Assembly: GCA_023393635.1 (NCBI GenBank)
Contig: JAEWKT010000041.1
Location: 1 to 64,000 of the forward strand
Origin: Pseudomonadota bacterium
Lineage (GTDB): Bacteria; Pseudomonadota; Gammaproteobacteria; Pseudomonadales; Moraxellaceae
DNA length: 64,000 nucleotides
Direction of reading: 5' to 3'
The notes under the pieces are model-generated. The model ran no database searches. It was not told where the DNA came from and saw only the letters and a program-made list of their open reading frames with translations. Below, piece after piece: positions 9,444-19,099 of this stretch (the first letter of the stretch is position 1; the number at the start of each line of letters is the position of its first letter). Both the position numbers and the translations under genes were made by a program.

Positions 9444-10568
9444 ATGTTGACAGCATCCGTTCGTCGTACAGTTGAAGTCGAAGGCATCACGCTGGAACGC
9501 TTAAAGTCTATGTTGGGCGCCTATAATGCTCATCTTAAGCTGATTGAGCAGCGCCTAGATGTTAAAATTACCCAGCGCGGTGATGTGTTTATGATAGATG
9601 GCGACTTAGAATCTGTAGAGCGCGCCGAAATTTTATTACAACGACTATATGAAGAATCTGCGGAAAACCGTGCGATTGCCCCAGAGCAATTGCACCTGAT
9701 TATTCAAGGTAGCCAGACTGAGCGCGAAATTGGTGACGATGATGACGCCTCTATTCCTGTTTATCTGCAAACCCACAAAGGTAAAATTCATCCCCGTGGT
9801 GCAAATCAGCGCCGCTATGTGCAGCGTATTTTACAAAGTGATATTTCATTTGGTGTAGGGCCTGCGGGTACGGGTAAAACTTACCTGGCAGTTGCTGCTG
9901 CCGTCGATATGTTAGAGCGCAATGAAATTCAGCGTATCTTGCTGGTACGTCCCGCGGTAGAAGCTGGTGAAAAACTTGGCTTTTTACCTGGTGACTTAAC
10001 CCAAAAAATTGACCCCTACCTGCGCCCACTTTATGACGCGCTGTACGAGATGCTTGGTTTTGAAAAAGTAGCCAAGCTGATTGAACGTCAGGTGATTGAA
10101 GTAGCACCCTTAGCATATATGCGTGGTCGTACTTTAAACCATTCATTTGTTATTTTGGATGAAGCGCAAAACACCACGCCAGAACAAATGAAAATGTTCT
10201 TAACACGTCTGGGTTTTGGTTCACGGGCGGTAATTACGGGTGATATTACTCAGGTCGATTTGCCGCGCGGTCATCAATCTGGTTTGGCGCATGCCTTACG
10301 TGTGCTAGAAAAAATTGAGGAAATTCACATCACCCGCTTTCATTCGCGCGATGTGGTACGCCATCAACTGGTACAAAAAATTGTTGAAGCTTATGAAGGT
10401 TTTGATGATGAGCAACAACACGCATCCCAGGAAGCCAGGCGTGCTAGACAATTACGCCAGCAAGCAGCCATCAATCAAAATGATCAGGCCGCTGATGCAC
10501 AATATGCAGCAGACCCTGTAGCAGTGACACCCGTGCAGCCTGAGCAAGTGACAGATCAACCTGAATGA
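9444..10568 (+). CDS. ybeZ: PhoH-like ATPase YbeZ
   Basis: RNA-associated P-loop ATPase that acts with the endoribonuclease YbeY. Walker A GPAGTGKT is at residues 139-146 and Walker B LDEAQN at 238-243. A KH-like N-terminal region precedes them. The C-terminus (about 330-374) is Gln/Ala-rich and low-complexity. The start codon lies 49 bp after the miaB stop with AAAGGA upstream, and the 3' end overlaps ybeY by 4 bp (ATGA), indicating translational coupling. Confidence 0.93.
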   Translation: MLTASVRRTVEVEGITLERLKSMLGAYNAHLKLIEQRLDVKITQRGDVFMIDGDLESVERAEILLQRLYEESAENRAIAPEQLHLIIQGSQTEREIGDDDDASIPVYLQTHKGKIHPRGANQRRYVQRILQSDISFGVGPAGTGKTYLAVAAAVDMLERNEIQRILLVRPAVEAGEKLGFLPGDLTQKIDPYLRPLYDALYEMLGFEKVAKLIERQVIEVAPLAYMRGRTLNHSFVILDEAQNTTPEQMKMFLTRLGFGSRAVITGDITQVDLPRGHQSGLAHALRVLEKIEEIHITRFHSRDVVRHQLVQKIVEAYEGFDDEQQHASQEARRARQLRQQAAINQNDQAADAQYAADPVAVTPVQPEQVTDQPE

Positions 10569-11059
10569 ACGCGCGTTTAATTAAACTGAGTCTACAAGCT
10601 GCCTACCGCTCGCCTGATTTAACCGTCAAGCGCGCGGCAGTGCTAAAGTATATTGCACAAACCCTCACGGCAATTGGTTTTAATCAGGCTTGTGATATCA
10701 GTATTCGCTTAATTGACACCGCTGAGAGCCACGAGCTTAATTTCTATTATCGCCAAAAAGACAAACCCACCAATGTACTGTCTTTTGCCAGTGAATTGCC
10801 TGATGAGATTGTGCAAATGCTGGACCAAAAGCCTTTGGGAGACCTGGCCATTTGCATTCCAGTGGTACTGCAAGAAGCAGCCGAGCAACATAAAACAGCA
10901 GAAGCCCATTTTGCGCATATGGTGGTGCATGGCACGCTACACTTAATGGGTTATGACCATGAACTGGGTGAACAAGAAGCCCACGCCATGGAAGCTATTG
11001 AAATAGAAGTACTGCAACGACTTGGCTTTAATAACCCCTATGGCGCAGATGAACGATAA
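10565..11059 (+). CDS. ybeY: Endoribonuclease YbeY (16S rRNA maturation)
   Basis: Zinc-dependent single-strand endoribonuclease involved in 16S 3'-end maturation and ribosome quality control. The metal site is complete: H122-x3-H126-x5-H132 within VHGTLHLMGYDH. Length (164 aa) is normal. The ATG overlaps the ybeZ stop. The corC/lnt genes that often follow are absent; the next gene is convergent. Confidence 0.95.
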   Translation: MNARLIKLSLQAAYRSPDLTVKRAAVLKYIAQTLTAIGFNQACDISIRLIDTAESHELNFYYRQKDKPTNVLSFASELPDEIVQMLDQKPLGDLAICIPVVLQEAAEQHKTAEAHFAHMVVHGTLHLMGYDHELGEQEAHAMEAIEIEVLQRLGFNNPYGADER

Positions 11060-11111
11060 AACCTGTGTTTAAACTTGGTTTATCATTTTATTTATGCATA
11101 CGTGTCTTGTT

Positions 11112-12002
11112 TTAGCTGGCCACTTCTAATTCTTCCAGCTTTTCAGAAAAACGCCACGTTCTAATAATTCTAAGCTCACTAAACGCTTTCATTTTACTGT
11201 CAAAACCACCAAAGGGCGCGGCTTGCCTGACTGAATCCTTAGCGGCTTCATCTAATACAGCATGCCCTGAGCTTTTTAATAAACGAATAGCCCGAATATG
11301 GCCGTTTGGCATTAATATCACCATCAGTTGTACATCGCCATGCAACTGCTTAACTCTGGCTTCGGTCGGATAATGCTTATTGCCTAACTGTTCTACCTTT
11401 TGGGTAAATTTGGTTATATAAGCAGCCGTATTGTCTGCCTGTGCTGAGATGCTATCTACCGTGTGGACATTGGTTTTACGGGTGTATTCCTGCTTGCGCT
11501 TGGCATATTGCGCCTCTAATGAAGCAATCATGGCCACCTGCGCCAAATGTGGACTGCTTGACGCTTGTTGTTTAGATTCCTGCTCACGATCCAGGTTTCT
11601 GGCTTGTTTTTGCCAGCTTAAGGTGGTCACTAATATCTGTTCAGAAGAAGTGCGTTGCTGACTTTCTTTTTCAGTTTGCAAGTTTAACTGCTCGGCTATT
11701 TCCTGCTGATCCACTGCGGCAGCTTGTTGCGTTGGACTGGTCATTTTGTGGATGTTGCGTAGTACCCCTGCCCCTTGTTGGTCAGCTTGGGCAATATAGT
11801 CCGCTTTTTTTATTTTTTCAGGGCTTAAATGCACGGCAACTGCAATATCCTGCATGGCAACTTGCGGTGGCTGCGGCGTCATAAAACTCATGGAGAGCAA
11901 CAGTACATGCAATACGACCGCAATGGCGATTGCACTCATCAACACAGAATCCTGCCAAAAAGCAGCGACTATATTGCGCTGATGAATGACTTGTTTTGCC
12001 AT
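11112..12002 (-). CDS. Energy transducer TonB family protein
   Basis: 296 aa. An N-terminal cytoplasmic/membrane anchor (MSAIAIAVVLHVLLLSMSFM, about residues 22-41) precedes a long Gln/Lys/Ser-rich periplasmic spacer (about 55-200). A C-terminal TonB fold follows (YPTEARVKQLHGDVQLMVIL, ..ILMPNGHIRAIRLLKSSGH..LDEAAKDSV). The spacer lacks the Pro-Glu/Pro-Lys repeats of classic TonB. It has no adjacent exbB/exbD, so it may be an orphan transducer. Confidence 0.82.
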   Translation of the reverse strand: MAKQVIHQRNIVAAFWQDSVLMSAIAIAVVLHVLLLSMSFMTPQPPQVAMQDIAVAVHLSPEKIKKADYIAQADQQGAGVLRNIHKMTSPTQQAAAVDQQEIAEQLNLQTEKESQQRTSSEQILVTTLSWQKQARNLDREQESKQQASSSPHLAQVAMIASLEAQYAKRKQEYTRKTNVHTVDSISAQADNTAAYITKFTQKVEQLGNKHYPTEARVKQLHGDVQLMVILMPNGHIRAIRLLKSSGHAVLDEAAKDSVRQAAPFGGFDSKMKAFSELRIIRTWRFSEKLEELEVAS

Positions 12003-12264
12003 AAAAATTTAACCTAAAGTGGATTATTTACTACCAAATGAAGGCCTGATTGCTGACTTTGCCCAAATAAAGAGTAAGTTTTGTTCAAATAAAGGCCATG
12101 TTAATATCTAATTTCATTTTTATAAACATCTGAGTATAAAATAAAATTCCAATTGTGATAACTTGAAGTCTTAAAGGATACAGCGACTGGCATTGGTGCC
12201 GTGCATTGTATGCAATCCATACATCTCAATCAATAAATGTCGCCAGGTGAATGAGAACCAGCTT

Positions 12265-12954
12265 ATGCAACAAATTTTCAGAAAGATTGCCCAAAATATT
12301 AAAGGGATTTATCACAAAGCAGAGGATTTAATCGAAGAAGAGCGTGAACTGCCTTTGTCGCAAAACTTACTCAACGCCACGATCCAAAAATATGTGACTG
12401 ACAATGTAGACGCGTTGCAAGATTTGCATGCCGATATTTATGATGATTGGTGCCGCCTTTACGCCACCTTAGATTATAAGGGCTTAAACCCTACACTATC
12501 GGTGGATTTGCGTCTGGTGCAAATGCAATTAGACAAAGACATACAGCAATTGGTGTTTGAACAAATTAGTGAAACCCAAGTGATCAATGCGCACTTTAGT
12601 AGTCCATTTAAAAAAATAGCCTTTAGAATTGCAGTGTATTTTTTTCAGCGCATTCTGCATAAAGATCCATTGGGCTTAATTTTAGAAAAACTTGATGTGG
12701 TTGAAATTAAACACGACTTACTGTATCTGGATTTAAATAAATATTTGGTCAAGTCAGATAAAGTCATTAACACTTTAAAGAAAATTCACGTTAACCATGC
12801 CATTTTACGCGAAGGCCAGTTTGTCTTAAAAGCAAACTTAAATTTACAAGGTATTTTTAGGCGTGATCCAGACAGAAATACCTTGATACTAGACATCGAA
12901 GATTTTGATGAAGTGGATTCTGCACTCCCCACTAAGCCAGGCGATTTAACCTAG
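12265..12954 (+). CDS. Uncharacterised soluble protein
   Basis: About 229 aa; I do not recognise the family. No signal peptide or membrane helix is seen. The protein begins with an amphipathic helix (MQQIFRKIAQNIKGIYHKAEDLIEEEREL) and ends with a beta-rich section (GQFVLKANLNLQGIF, NTLILDIEDF). The frame is open from 12193, but its first 24 codons look non-coding. I use the ATG at 12265; a GTG at 12247 is an alternative. Confidence 0.65.
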   Translation: MQQIFRKIAQNIKGIYHKAEDLIEEERELPLSQNLLNATIQKYVTDNVDALQDLHADIYDDWCRLYATLDYKGLNPTLSVDLRLVQMQLDKDIQQLVFEQISETQVINAHFSSPFKKIAFRIAVYFFQRILHKDPLGLILEKLDVVEIKHDLLYLDLNKYLVKSDKVINTLKKIHVNHAILREGQFVLKANLNLQGIFRRDPDRNTLILDIEDFDEVDSALPTKPGDLT

Positions 12955-13169
12955 GCTTGGCATTATAAAAATAAACCATTCCTGTTTGACCATTTTGCAA
13001 AACTACCCTATTCACTTCATACATTCTCTGGTGTTTTAAGGTATCTATGAATAATAAAGGTTGAGCTTTGGCAATTTAGCCTCATTAATATACATATTGC
13101 GCTTAATGCCAGCCCTTATTTAAAGCGGCTTGGCTTAAGCCTAACAGTCAGATTGAGGGCATTATAACG

Positions 13170-13874
13170 ATGACGATATTCACTCGCGTATTAAAACAAG
13201 TCACTTATGCTACATTGATTTCGGTTGGCTGCATCAGTAGTGCGTTTGCATTAAGTCCTTATAGTGCGACTTATAGTTTTAATTTAGACAATAAAGCAGG
13301 CGGCACAGCGGTGCGCAGTTTATCCAGACAGGGCAATCAGTGGGTTTATGATTTTAGTGCCAAAATTCCTGTGATTGCGACTGCCAGCGAAAAAAGTATA
13401 TTTAACCTGAATAACAATCAGGTCGAATCAAAAAGCTACCAGCGCCAATATAAAATTTTGGTGCATCGTCAAAATACTCAGCTTAAGTTTAATCAAGCCA
13501 GTAAAAGCATTCAGGTCAGCCGTGACCAGAAAAACAGTCAGATTCCTTGGCAAGCTGGCGTGCTTGATGATTTAAACGTTGAAATTCAAATTCGGGAAGA
13601 CTTAAAGCATGGCGGTTTAAAGTCGACTTACCTGATTGCAGACCAAAAAGACATTACACCGCGTCAATTTGTTAATGAAGGCTCAGTTAAAGTAGCGACA
13701 CCGCTAGGAACCTTCGATGCATTTAAGGTGAGAATTAATCATGACAAAAAAAATAAGAGTACGGTTTTTTGGCTGGCGCCCAGTTTGGATTACTTACCTG
13801 TAAAAGTAACGCATAACGATGCAGGTAGCGTATATACTTTAAATTTAACTAAATATCAGCCGAAGGCCTCTTAA
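13170..13874 (+). CDS. DUF3108 domain secreted protein
   Basis: 234 aa with a clear signal peptide (cleavage after SSAFA, about residue 27), so probably periplasmic. The mature part matches DUF3108: LSPYSATYSFNLDNKAGGTA at the start, a central FNLNNNQVESKSYQ section and a C-terminal FWLAPSLDYLPVKVTH block. The family is thought to be a lipocalin-like beta structure; its biochemical role is unknown. It is alone on the plus strand between an unknown gene and xpt. Confidence 0.85.
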   Translation: MTIFTRVLKQVTYATLISVGCISSAFALSPYSATYSFNLDNKAGGTAVRSLSRQGNQWVYDFSAKIPVIATASEKSIFNLNNNQVESKSYQRQYKILVHRQNTQLKFNQASKSIQVSRDQKNSQIPWQAGVLDDLNVEIQIREDLKHGGLKSTYLIADQKDITPRQFVNEGSVKVATPLGTFDAFKVRINHDKKNKSTVFWLAPSLDYLPVKVTHNDAGSVYTLNLTKYQPKAS

Positions 13875-14053
13875 TAAATGGCTAAAAACAGGCATTTATG
13901 TGGGCTTTTCTTGCATTCAAATGAGTGTTTTCAAGCTTTCAGAGCTTAGCCTGATTGCTGGTTAATTGGTGCCTCTACGTTTTTTTTCTTGCTTTTTTGC
14001 AAGTGGTTTCTAAAATAGCATGCTTTTATACGCGGTCAGACTGGAGCACGTGA

Positions 14054-14632
14054 GTGAAAGCATTACAGCAAAAGATTTTAACTCATGGCATTGTGCTGTC
14101 AGAACAGGTGCTCAAAGTCGATGCTTTTTTAAATCATCAAATTGATCCACGGTTAATGCAGCAAATCGGCCATGAGTTTGCCACCCGCTTCGCCAATGAA
14201 AACATTAGCAAGATTATTACTATTGAGGCTTCAGGGATTGCACCTGCGGTAATGGCTGGCTTAGAGCTTGGGGTGCCTGTTATTTTTGCACGTAAATATC
14301 AATCGTTAACCCTAAAAGATGATTTGTATAAATCCAAGGTGTTTTCTTTTACCAAACAAACTGAAAGCACTATTGCTATTTCAAATAAGCACTTAACCTC
14401 TAAAGATCATGTTTTGGTGATTGATGATTTCCTGGCCAATGGTCACGCAGCACAAGCATTGGTCGATTTAATTAATCAGGCGGGTGCCACCATTGCAGGG
14501 ATTGGTATTGTGATTGAAAAATCATTTCAGGACGGGCGTGATTTATTAATTAATCAGGGCTATCGCGTAGAGTCTTTGGCACGTATACAAAGTTTAAACA
14601 ATGGCAATATACAATTTGTAGAACAAGAATAA
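14054..14632 (+). CDS. xpt: Xanthine phosphoribosyltransferase
   Basis: Purine salvage enzyme making XMP from xanthine and PRPP. The PRPP-binding loop is VLVIDDFLANGHAAQA (about 120-135), and the family segment ITIEASGIAPAVMAG and RKYQSLTL are both present. Length (192 aa) fits the Bacillus-type Xpt family. Translation starts at GTG (14054-14056) with GGAG 7 nt upstream. No purine riboswitch was seen in the 180 bp upstream. A terminator follows. Confidence 0.9.
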   Translation: MKALQQKILTHGIVLSEQVLKVDAFLNHQIDPRLMQQIGHEFATRFANENISKIITIEASGIAPAVMAGLELGVPVIFARKYQSLTLKDDLYKSKVFSFTKQTESTIAISNKHLTSKDHVLVIDDFLANGHAAQALVDLINQAGATIAGIGIVIEKSFQDGRDLLINQGYRVESLARIQSLNNGNIQFVEQE

Positions 14633-14639
14633 CCGATAG

Positions 14640-14674
14640 CGTGCTGAGTACAACCACACTCAGCACGTTTTATT
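14640..14674 (+). terminator. Terminator after xpt
   Basis: Perfect 10-bp stem CGTGCTGAGT / ACTCAGCACG with an 8-nt loop, followed by TTTTATT. Confidence 0.85.
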
Positions 14675-14715
14675 AGTTGCGGTGGCTTGCTTGATCCTAT
14701 CTGAGTAAATCTGCT

Positions 14716-15324
14716 TTATTGAATCCGCTCGCCCCCTTGTAAGCGTTGTGCAAGTTTGGCCAGCCGCACGCCCTGTGCAATGCATAGCTGCTTTTCTTCT
14801 TCGCTTAATGGTTGATCATGACTTGCACCGCTCACATGACTGGCACCATAGGGCGTACCACCGCGCTGCGTTGAGGATAGTGCAGGCTGCGAATAAGGCA
14901 AGCCCATTATAAACATGCCATGATGTAACAGAGGCGTCATCATACTCAGCAAGGTACTTTCCTGACCACCATGCATGGTTCCTGTTGCAGTAAAAACACA
15001 GGCTGGCTTGCCCTGTAAATCCCCTGCAAGCCATAAGCTGCTGGTTTGATCTAAAAAATACTTCATGGGTGCAGCCATATTGCCAAAGCGTGTTGGGCTA
15101 CCTAATGCTAAGCCACTGCACTGACGCAAGTCATCTAAATCACAATATAGTTCACCTTGTTCAGGCACCGATGGCTGATTTGCAGTGGTCACCGCTGCAA
15201 TTTCGGGCACAGTACGAATTTTCGCAGTCATTCCTTGCTGCTCTATGCCTTCAGCAATCAAATGTGCCATTTGGCGCGTAGAACCATATTTGCTGTAATA
15301 CAGCACCAGAATATAAGAGGACAT
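14716..15324 (-). CDS. wrbA: NAD(P)H:quinone oxidoreductase, WrbA type
   Basis: Flavodoxin-fold FMN protein that reduces quinones by two electrons, protecting against redox cycling. The FMN phosphate-binding loop is YYSKYGSTRQMA (residues 9-20). GSPTRFGNMAAPMKYFLDQT and FTATGTMHGGQESTL are WrbA landmarks. Length (202 aa) is normal. It is convergent with xpt and divergent from the yihY-type gene. Confidence 0.92.
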   Translation of the reverse strand: MSSYILVLYYSKYGSTRQMAHLIAEGIEQQGMTAKIRTVPEIAAVTTANQPSVPEQGELYCDLDDLRQCSGLALGSPTRFGNMAAPMKYFLDQTSSLWLAGDLQGKPACVFTATGTMHGGQESTLLSMMTPLLHHGMFIMGLPYSQPALSSTQRGGTPYGASHVSGASHDQPLSEEEKQLCIAQGVRLAKLAQRLQGGERIQ

Positions 15325-15441
15325 TTTCTTTCCTATTGCAGCATCTTTTCATTTACTGTCAAAAAAGATACACAGAATCATGGCTTAACAATGTTAAGAT
15401 TTTTCAATTGAGATTATACAATAACCTGAATATTGGGTTGA

Positions 15442-16698
15442 GTGGGGAATGGTGTGCTAAAACTGCTAGAAAAGTTACCTTTTTATCAGAAACAATGGTT
15501 TCAATTTTTAATATTTGTGGTGAAACGCTTTGAAGACGATAAGTGCCGTCAACAAGCTGGTTCTTTAACTTACACTACATTATTTGCTGTTGTGCCCATG
15601 CTCACTGTGTTTTTGGTAGTAATTTCTTCTATTAAGGCACTCGCACCAGCGCGTGAACAAGTACAACACTTTATTTATAGCAATTTGCTGCCCCGCTCTG
15701 GTGTTGCAGTAGAACAATATCTTAACCGCTTTACTGAAAGCTCGAGTAACCTGACGGTGGTGGGGATATTAATTTTATTTGTTACAGCTATTTTAATGCT
15801 CAGTTCCATTGAAGATGCGTTTAATCATATCTGGCGGGTAAGCAAAGCACGTGGTGGCATTGTTGGCTTTATGCGCTACTGGACCATTATATCCTTGGGG
15901 CCTATTTTACTGGGCAGTGCGTTTGCCTTGTCATCCACTGTCGCCTCCATGAATTTTTTAAATAACAATTTGGCAGGTTATGAGATTAATGGCTCTTTTT
16001 GGCTCTGGTTAATTTCATTTGCCTTAACCTGGCTTGGCTTTAGTTTATTGTACTGGACTATTCCCAATCGTAGCGTTCCCCTACGCTCTGCATTTATTGC
16101 AGGCATGTTTAGCGCATTACTGTTTGAAGGTTTGCGTCAGGTGTTTGGTCTGGTGATGAGTAATTTTACCAGCTATGAATTGGTGTATGGCGCATTTGCC
16201 GCAGTTCCCGTATTTTTACTATGGATCTGGTTGTCGTGGAATGTGATTTTACTGGGCGTAGAAGTCAGTTATGCCATTACTGCATTTACCACACGTACTG
16301 ATATTAACCGCCATCCAGTGCTTATTTTACTAGATATCCTTGAGCTGTTTTATAAAAATCAAAAGCTGGGTTTATCGGTAAGTGATGAAGACGCCATGGC
16401 AATTTTAGGTCGAGGTGAATTTGAAAGTGAAAGCTCCTATTTGCAGTTATTAGAAGACAATAATTTAATTAAACGCACTGAAGATGGCCGCTATATGTTG
16501 TGCCGCGATTTAAACTATATAGATTTTTGGTCCTTTTATCGTACCTTAAACTTCCCTTTGCCCAAACGTGATGATCTCGTGCGCATTCATGCAGATGATC
16601 GCTGGCTGGCAGTGATTGGCCCTTTACTGGTGCAATCTGATGATTATCTGGCAGCCAAGCTGTCTATTCCATTGGCAAGAATTTTTGAAGTGAATTGA
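15442..16698 (+). CDS. YihY/BrkB family inner-membrane protein
   Basis: 418 aa. The N-terminal 290 residues carry about six membrane helices typical of the YihY/virulence-factor-BrkB family (once mis-named ribonuclease BN), including AGSLTYTTLFAVVPMLTVFL and ILMLSSIEDAFNHIWRV. The last 120 residues are a soluble domain resembling a winged helix (LLQLLEDNNLIKRTEDGRYML). Both GTG codons at 15442 and 15454 are possible starts; GGGGA sits 5 nt before the second. Transport or membrane-organising functions have been proposed for the family but none is certain. Confidence 0.85.
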   Translation: MGNGVLKLLEKLPFYQKQWFQFLIFVVKRFEDDKCRQQAGSLTYTTLFAVVPMLTVFLVVISSIKALAPAREQVQHFIYSNLLPRSGVAVEQYLNRFTESSSNLTVVGILILFVTAILMLSSIEDAFNHIWRVSKARGGIVGFMRYWTIISLGPILLGSAFALSSTVASMNFLNNNLAGYEINGSFWLWLISFALTWLGFSLLYWTIPNRSVPLRSAFIAGMFSALLFEGLRQVFGLVMSNFTSYELVYGAFAAVPVFLLWIWLSWNVILLGVEVSYAITAFTTRTDINRHPVLILLDILELFYKNQKLGLSVSDEDAMAILGRGEFESESSYLQLLEDNNLIKRTEDGRYMLCRDLNYIDFWSFYRTLNFPLPKRDDLVRIHADDRWLAVIGPLLVQSDDYLAAKLSIPLARIFEVN

Positions 16699-16744
16699 TG
16701 TCTTAAATAACTCTTTAAAGATTAAAACTAGCACTTGACTGCTT

Positions 16745-16771
16745 AACCGTGCCCATGAGGCGCGGTTTTTT
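16745..16771 (+). terminator. Terminator after the yihY-type gene
   Basis: ACCGTGCC pairs with GGCGCGGT (one wobble) around a 5-nt loop, followed by six T. Confidence 0.8.
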
Positions 16772-16842
16772 GATGCCATTTCTTGTATAATTACGCGCGC
16801 ACTGCCCGCCAACCGCCAGCAAGAGGCCCAAGAGAGTTAGTT

Positions 16843-18366
16843 ATGACCACCATCATCAAACAGGATGACCTGATCACTTCAATCAAAGATGCGCTTCAGT
16901 TTATTTCTTATTATCATCCCCTCGATTTTATTCAAGCCATGAACCGTGCCTATGAGGCCGAGGCCAACCCTGCTGCCAAAGATGCGATTGCCCAGATTTT
17001 AATTAATTCTCGCATGTGTGCTGAAGGCCACCGACCGATTTGTCAGGACACAGGCATTGTTAACGTATTCATGGAAGTGGGTCTGGATGTTAAATTTGAC
17101 CTCACGATGAGTCTGGATGATGCAATCAATGAAGGGGTGCGTCAGGGTTATTTGGAAAACTCGAATATCTTGCGTGCCTCGATTTTGCGAGACCCTGCTT
17201 TTGGCCGTCAAAACACCAAAGACAATACCCCTGCGGTGATTCATTATAAATTAGTGCCAGGCAATAAGGTGCATGTCACGGTTGCTGCAAAAGGTGGCGG
17301 CTCTGAAAACAAATCCAAGTTAGCCATGTTAAATCCATCAGACTCAATTGTGGATTGGGTATTAAAAACAGTGCCGACCATGGGTGCTGGCTGGTGTCCG
17401 CCAGGTATGCTAGGGATTGGGATTGGTGGTACTGCCGAAAAAGCGGTGTTGATGGCCAAAGAGGCGTTGATGGAAGACATCGACATGCATGAGCTATTAA
17501 TCCGTGGCCCACAAAGCAAAATTGAAGAATTACGTATTGAGTTATATGAAAAGGTCAATGGCTTAGGGATTGGCGCACAAGGCCTAGGCGGTTTATCTAC
17601 CGTACTGGATATTAAAATTAAGGATTACCCTTGCCACGCAGCAGGCAAACCTGTGGCCATGATTCCAAACTGTGCCGCTACCCGTCACGCGCATTTTGAT
17701 TTAGATGGCTCAGGCGTTGCTCACCTGCCCACACCAAAATTAGAAGACTGGCCACAAGTAACCTGGTCTACGGCCAAATCAAAACGGGTTAACTTAGACA
17801 GCATTACCCAGGAAGAAATGAATAACTGGCAGCCAGGCGATACATTGCTGCTCTCTGGCACCATTTATACAGGCCGTGATGCCGCGCATAAACGCATGGT
17901 AGACATGATTAATAATGGTGAAGAATTACCTGTTGACTTAAAAGGTAAGTTTATTTACTACGTTGGCCCTGTTGATCCAGTAGGTAATGAAGTGGTTGGT
18001 CCAGCAGGCCCGACCACAGCAACGCGCATGGATAAATTTACCGATGCTGTATTAGAACATACTGGCTTGTTTGGCATGATTGGTAAAGCCGAGCGCGGTG
18101 CAGCAGCCGTTGAATCAATCAAAAAACATCAGGCTACCTACCTAATGGCAGTAGGCGGTGCGGCATACCTTGTATCTAAAGCAGTACGCGAAGCCGAAGT
18201 CGTTGCCTTTGCTGATTTAGGTATGGAAGCTATTTATAAGTTTGTGGTAGAAGACATGCCTGTGTCTGTTGCAGTAGATGTCAATGGAACTTCAATTCAT
18301 GCAATTGCGCCTAAAATCTGGCAGGCCAAAATTGGTAAAATTCCAGTGGTTGATGCAGCAGGTTAA
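16843..18366 (+). CDS. fumA: Fumarate hydratase, class I (iron-sulfur)
   Basis: [4Fe-4S] hydratase converting fumarate to malate; with mdh it supplies the malate-oxaloacetate end of the TCA cycle. 507 aa in the FumA/FumB arrangement, alpha then beta domain in one chain. Cluster and active-site regions visible include RPICQDTGIVNVF (C67), GAGWCPPGMLGIGIGG and PNCAATRHAHFDLDG. The frame is open 20 codons upstream, but the ATG at 16843 (MTTIIKQDDL) matches the family start and follows AGAGAG. It is oxygen-sensitive by family; a class II FumC gene is not in this window. Confidence 0.94.
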   Translation: MTTIIKQDDLITSIKDALQFISYYHPLDFIQAMNRAYEAEANPAAKDAIAQILINSRMCAEGHRPICQDTGIVNVFMEVGLDVKFDLTMSLDDAINEGVRQGYLENSNILRASILRDPAFGRQNTKDNTPAVIHYKLVPGNKVHVTVAAKGGGSENKSKLAMLNPSDSIVDWVLKTVPTMGAGWCPPGMLGIGIGGTAEKAVLMAKEALMEDIDMHELLIRGPQSKIEELRIELYEKVNGLGIGAQGLGGLSTVLDIKIKDYPCHAAGKPVAMIPNCAATRHAHFDLDGSGVAHLPTPKLEDWPQVTWSTAKSKRVNLDSITQEEMNNWQPGDTLLLSGTIYTGRDAAHKRMVDMINNGEELPVDLKGKFIYYVGPVDPVGNEVVGPAGPTTATRMDKFTDAVLEHTGLFGMIGKAERGAAAVESIKKHQATYLMAVGGAAYLVSKAVREAEVVAFADLGMEAIYKFVVEDMPVSVAVDVNGTSIHAIAPKIWQAKIGKIPVVDAAG

Positions 18367-18406
18367 TTAAAGCAAATATAGATTAACAGCTAATTTTGCT
18401 ACACTT

Positions 18407-18441
18407 AAAGCACGCATCACTTAGGTGGTGGGTGCTTTTTT
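18407..18441 (+). terminator. Terminator after fumarase
   Basis: AAAGCACGCATCAC pairs imperfectly (one wobble, one mismatch) with GTGGTGGGTGCTTT, followed by a T run. Confidence 0.75.
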
Positions 18442-18469
18442 ATCCCTTTAAATCACTGGAAAACTACTG

Positions 18470-19012
18470 ATGCTTAGTAAAATTTTTATAACGAGCTTGT
18501 TGGGCACTTTAATCTCATTAAATGTCTATGCGACCCCTGCCAATCCTGCCACGGTGCAACAATTAATTGCTGAGACCAAAATGGAGCAATTGATTGAACA
18601 AACCCTGCAACAAATGAAACCTGTGGCAGACCAGCAAATTTTGCAAGAAGCTAAAGAAAATTTGGGCAAACAACAACTAAATGCGCAACAATTAGAAATT
18701 GTAAAAAAGATGCAACAACTGAGTTGGCAGCAAATTAATCTGACCAATAATTGGAAAAATATACAAAAACTGATGGTGGAAGTGTATCAAAAACATTTTA
18801 CTGAAGAAGAACTACAAGCCACATTGAAGTTTTATCAATCCCCTGAAGGCCGCTCTATGATGGAAAAAATGCCGCTCATGATGCAGGATGTAATGCAAAA
18901 CATTCAAAGCAATCTTGACAAATTTACACCCTCTGCTGATTCTGATTTAGACATCAAAATGAAAAAGCTAAGAAAAGAATTATCTGCTACCAAAGCCAAA
19001 CCCACTCAATAA
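18470..19012 (+). CDS. DUF2059 domain exported protein
   Basis: 180 aa with a signal peptide (cleavage after VYA, residue 21). The mature chain is helical and Gln/Lys-rich. It carries the DUF2059 core (YQKHFTEEELQATLKFYQSP, EGRSMMEKMPLMMQ, about residues 105-145). Periplasmic location is likely; function unknown. It starts 28 bp after the fumarase terminator, so it is a separate unit. Confidence 0.85.
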   Translation: MLSKIFITSLLGTLISLNVYATPANPATVQQLIAETKMEQLIEQTLQQMKPVADQQILQEAKENLGKQQLNAQQLEIVKKMQQLSWQQINLTNNWKNIQKLMVEVYQKHFTEEELQATLKFYQSPEGRSMMEKMPLMMQDVMQNIQSNLDKFTPSADSDLDIKMKKLRKELSATKAKPTQ

Positions 19013-19035
19013 ACATTCAGTGGTTTGGCTATAGT

Positions 19036-19059
19036 ATACATACATACATACCTACCTAC
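19036..19059. repeat. Short tetranucleotide repeat
   Basis: Four ATAC units (19036-19051) run into two CTAC units (19052-19059) between two convergent genes. It is too short for a clear role; it could vary in length by slippage but lies outside any coding frame. Confidence 0.6.
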
Positions 19060-19099
19060 GCTGCTGACTGAGTGATAGTCAAGATGCGCAAGTGCTTGC

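Noticed and set aside
12193..12264. 24-codon N-terminal extension of the unknown gene at 12265
   Set aside because: Cys-rich, non-conserved-looking and lacking a ribosome site; ATG at 12265 gives a natural amphipathic start.
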